DNA of 12,497 nucleotides from DASVHS01 sp036001325. Lineage in GTDB: Bacteria > Acidobacteriota > Thermoanaerobaculia > Gp7-AA8. Numbering within the stretch: the first letter of the stretch is position 1; every line of letters begins with the position of its first letter. Positions 12,374-12,497 of the stretch are shown piece after piece. The notes under the pieces are model-generated. The model saw only the letters and a list, made by a program, of their open reading frames with translations. It did no database searches and had not been told where the DNA came from. Location: the NCBI GenBank assembly GCA_036001325.1, contig DASYUK010000434.1, positions 1 to 12,497 on the forward strand, written 5' to 3'. A program made the position numbers and the translations under genes.

Positions 12374-12497
12374 CTAGCCTTTGGCGAGCAACACAGCGTG
12401 CCGGCCGAGTCGGCGCAGCAGCGCGGGATCATTACGGGTCTTTGCCAGTACAGCGAGCCCCTCGAAATAGGCGACGATCGCATCCGCGGTCTCGTCG
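12374..12497 (-). CDS. TetR-family regulator, C-terminal fragment (cut by window edge)
   Basis: The last 40 residues before the TAG at 12374-12376 can be read. They include the stretches ADAIVAYFEGLAVLAKT and DPALLRRLGRHAVLLAKG. This pattern, with a YFEGLAVLA helix, a short charged turn and a final Leu-rich helix, is typical of the ligand-binding C-terminus of TetR/AcrR repressors. The N-terminal helix-turn-helix lies outside the window, so the family call rests only on this tail. It converges on tRNA-Gln with 29 nt between them. Confidence 0.55.
   Translation of the reverse strand, partial: DETADAIVAYFEGLAVLAKTRNDPALLRRLGRHAVLLAKG

Noticed and set aside
12211..12483. Minus-strand 90-residue open frame through the tRNA
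   Set aside because: Its central part is the well-known false translation of the antisense of a tRNA gene (GEGGFEPPDVGSK). The real features are tRNA-Gln and the end of a TetR gene in another frame.
1..12497. Many GCGATCGC-like octamers recalling the cyanobacterial HIP1 repeat
   Set aside because: They are spread within codons of a GC-rich, GATC-rich sequence, and I cannot show enrichment over base composition; gene content does not suggest a cyanobacterium.
1..12497. CRISPR array, defence island, prophage or secretion cluster
   Set aside because: No regular direct repeats with spacers and no defence, integrase or phage genes were found; the content is housekeeping genes and one secreted protease.

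Overview
The window is about 12.5 kb of GC-rich bacterial chromosome (roughly 60-65% GC by eye) carrying mostly housekeeping genes at high density. The lipoprotein signal on a peptidoglycan cross-linking enzyme fits a Gram-negative envelope. The large secreted protein with Ig-like and PKD domains and a repeated C-terminal module, together with an actinobacterial-like coproheme decarboxylase, recalls Acidobacteriota or a neighbouring soil phylum. That is an impression from protein style, not a proven assignment.

Layout. 1-66: an inverted repeat at the window edge. 67-1305 (-): L,D-transpeptidase lipoprotein. 1350-3615 (+): recN followed, with a 17-nt overlap, by a tsaC/sua5-type gene. 3616-3836: an AT-richer convergent intergenic stretch with repeated motifs. 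3837-5222 (-): mgtE magnesium channel. 5250-5987 (+): hemQ/chdC coproheme decarboxylase, divergent from mgtE with only 27 nt between the start codons. 5997-6110: two palindromic repeats tail to tail. 6110-7303 (-): MFS exporter. 7311-7367: a third, composite palindromic repeat. 7369-10785 (-): 1138-residue secreted matrixin-type metalloprotease with FN3, two PKD domains and a duplicated C-terminal module; it carries a fourth palindromic repeat in frame. 10861-11835 (+): CelD/BcsL-type GNAT acyltransferase. 11832-12155 (-): small hypothetical gene. 12270-12344 (+): tRNA-Gln(TTG). 12374-12497 (-): C-terminal end of a probable TetR regulator, cut by the window.

How the genes relate. Only recN-tsaC looks like an operon (DNA repair plus tRNA t6A synthesis, a chance housekeeping pairing). 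The other genes are mostly divergent or convergent singletons: envelope remodelling, Mg2+ uptake, haem synthesis, efflux and a secreted protease. No defence system, integrase, transposase or CRISPR array is visible.

The most interesting layer is not a gene. A family of about 46-bp double-hairpin repeats occupies the 3' ends of three genes, supplies the ribosome binding site of a fourth region, and interrupts the metalloprotease reading frame as 16 in-frame codons. Its stems show paired (compensatory) differences between copies. Separately, four starts (recN GTG, mgtE GTG, hemQ ATG, GNAT ATG) have a TANNNT -10-like hexamer 7-10 nt upstream and no Shine-Dalgarno sequence, which suggests leaderless mRNAs; at mgtE/hemQ the two opposing hexamers overlap by 2 bp.
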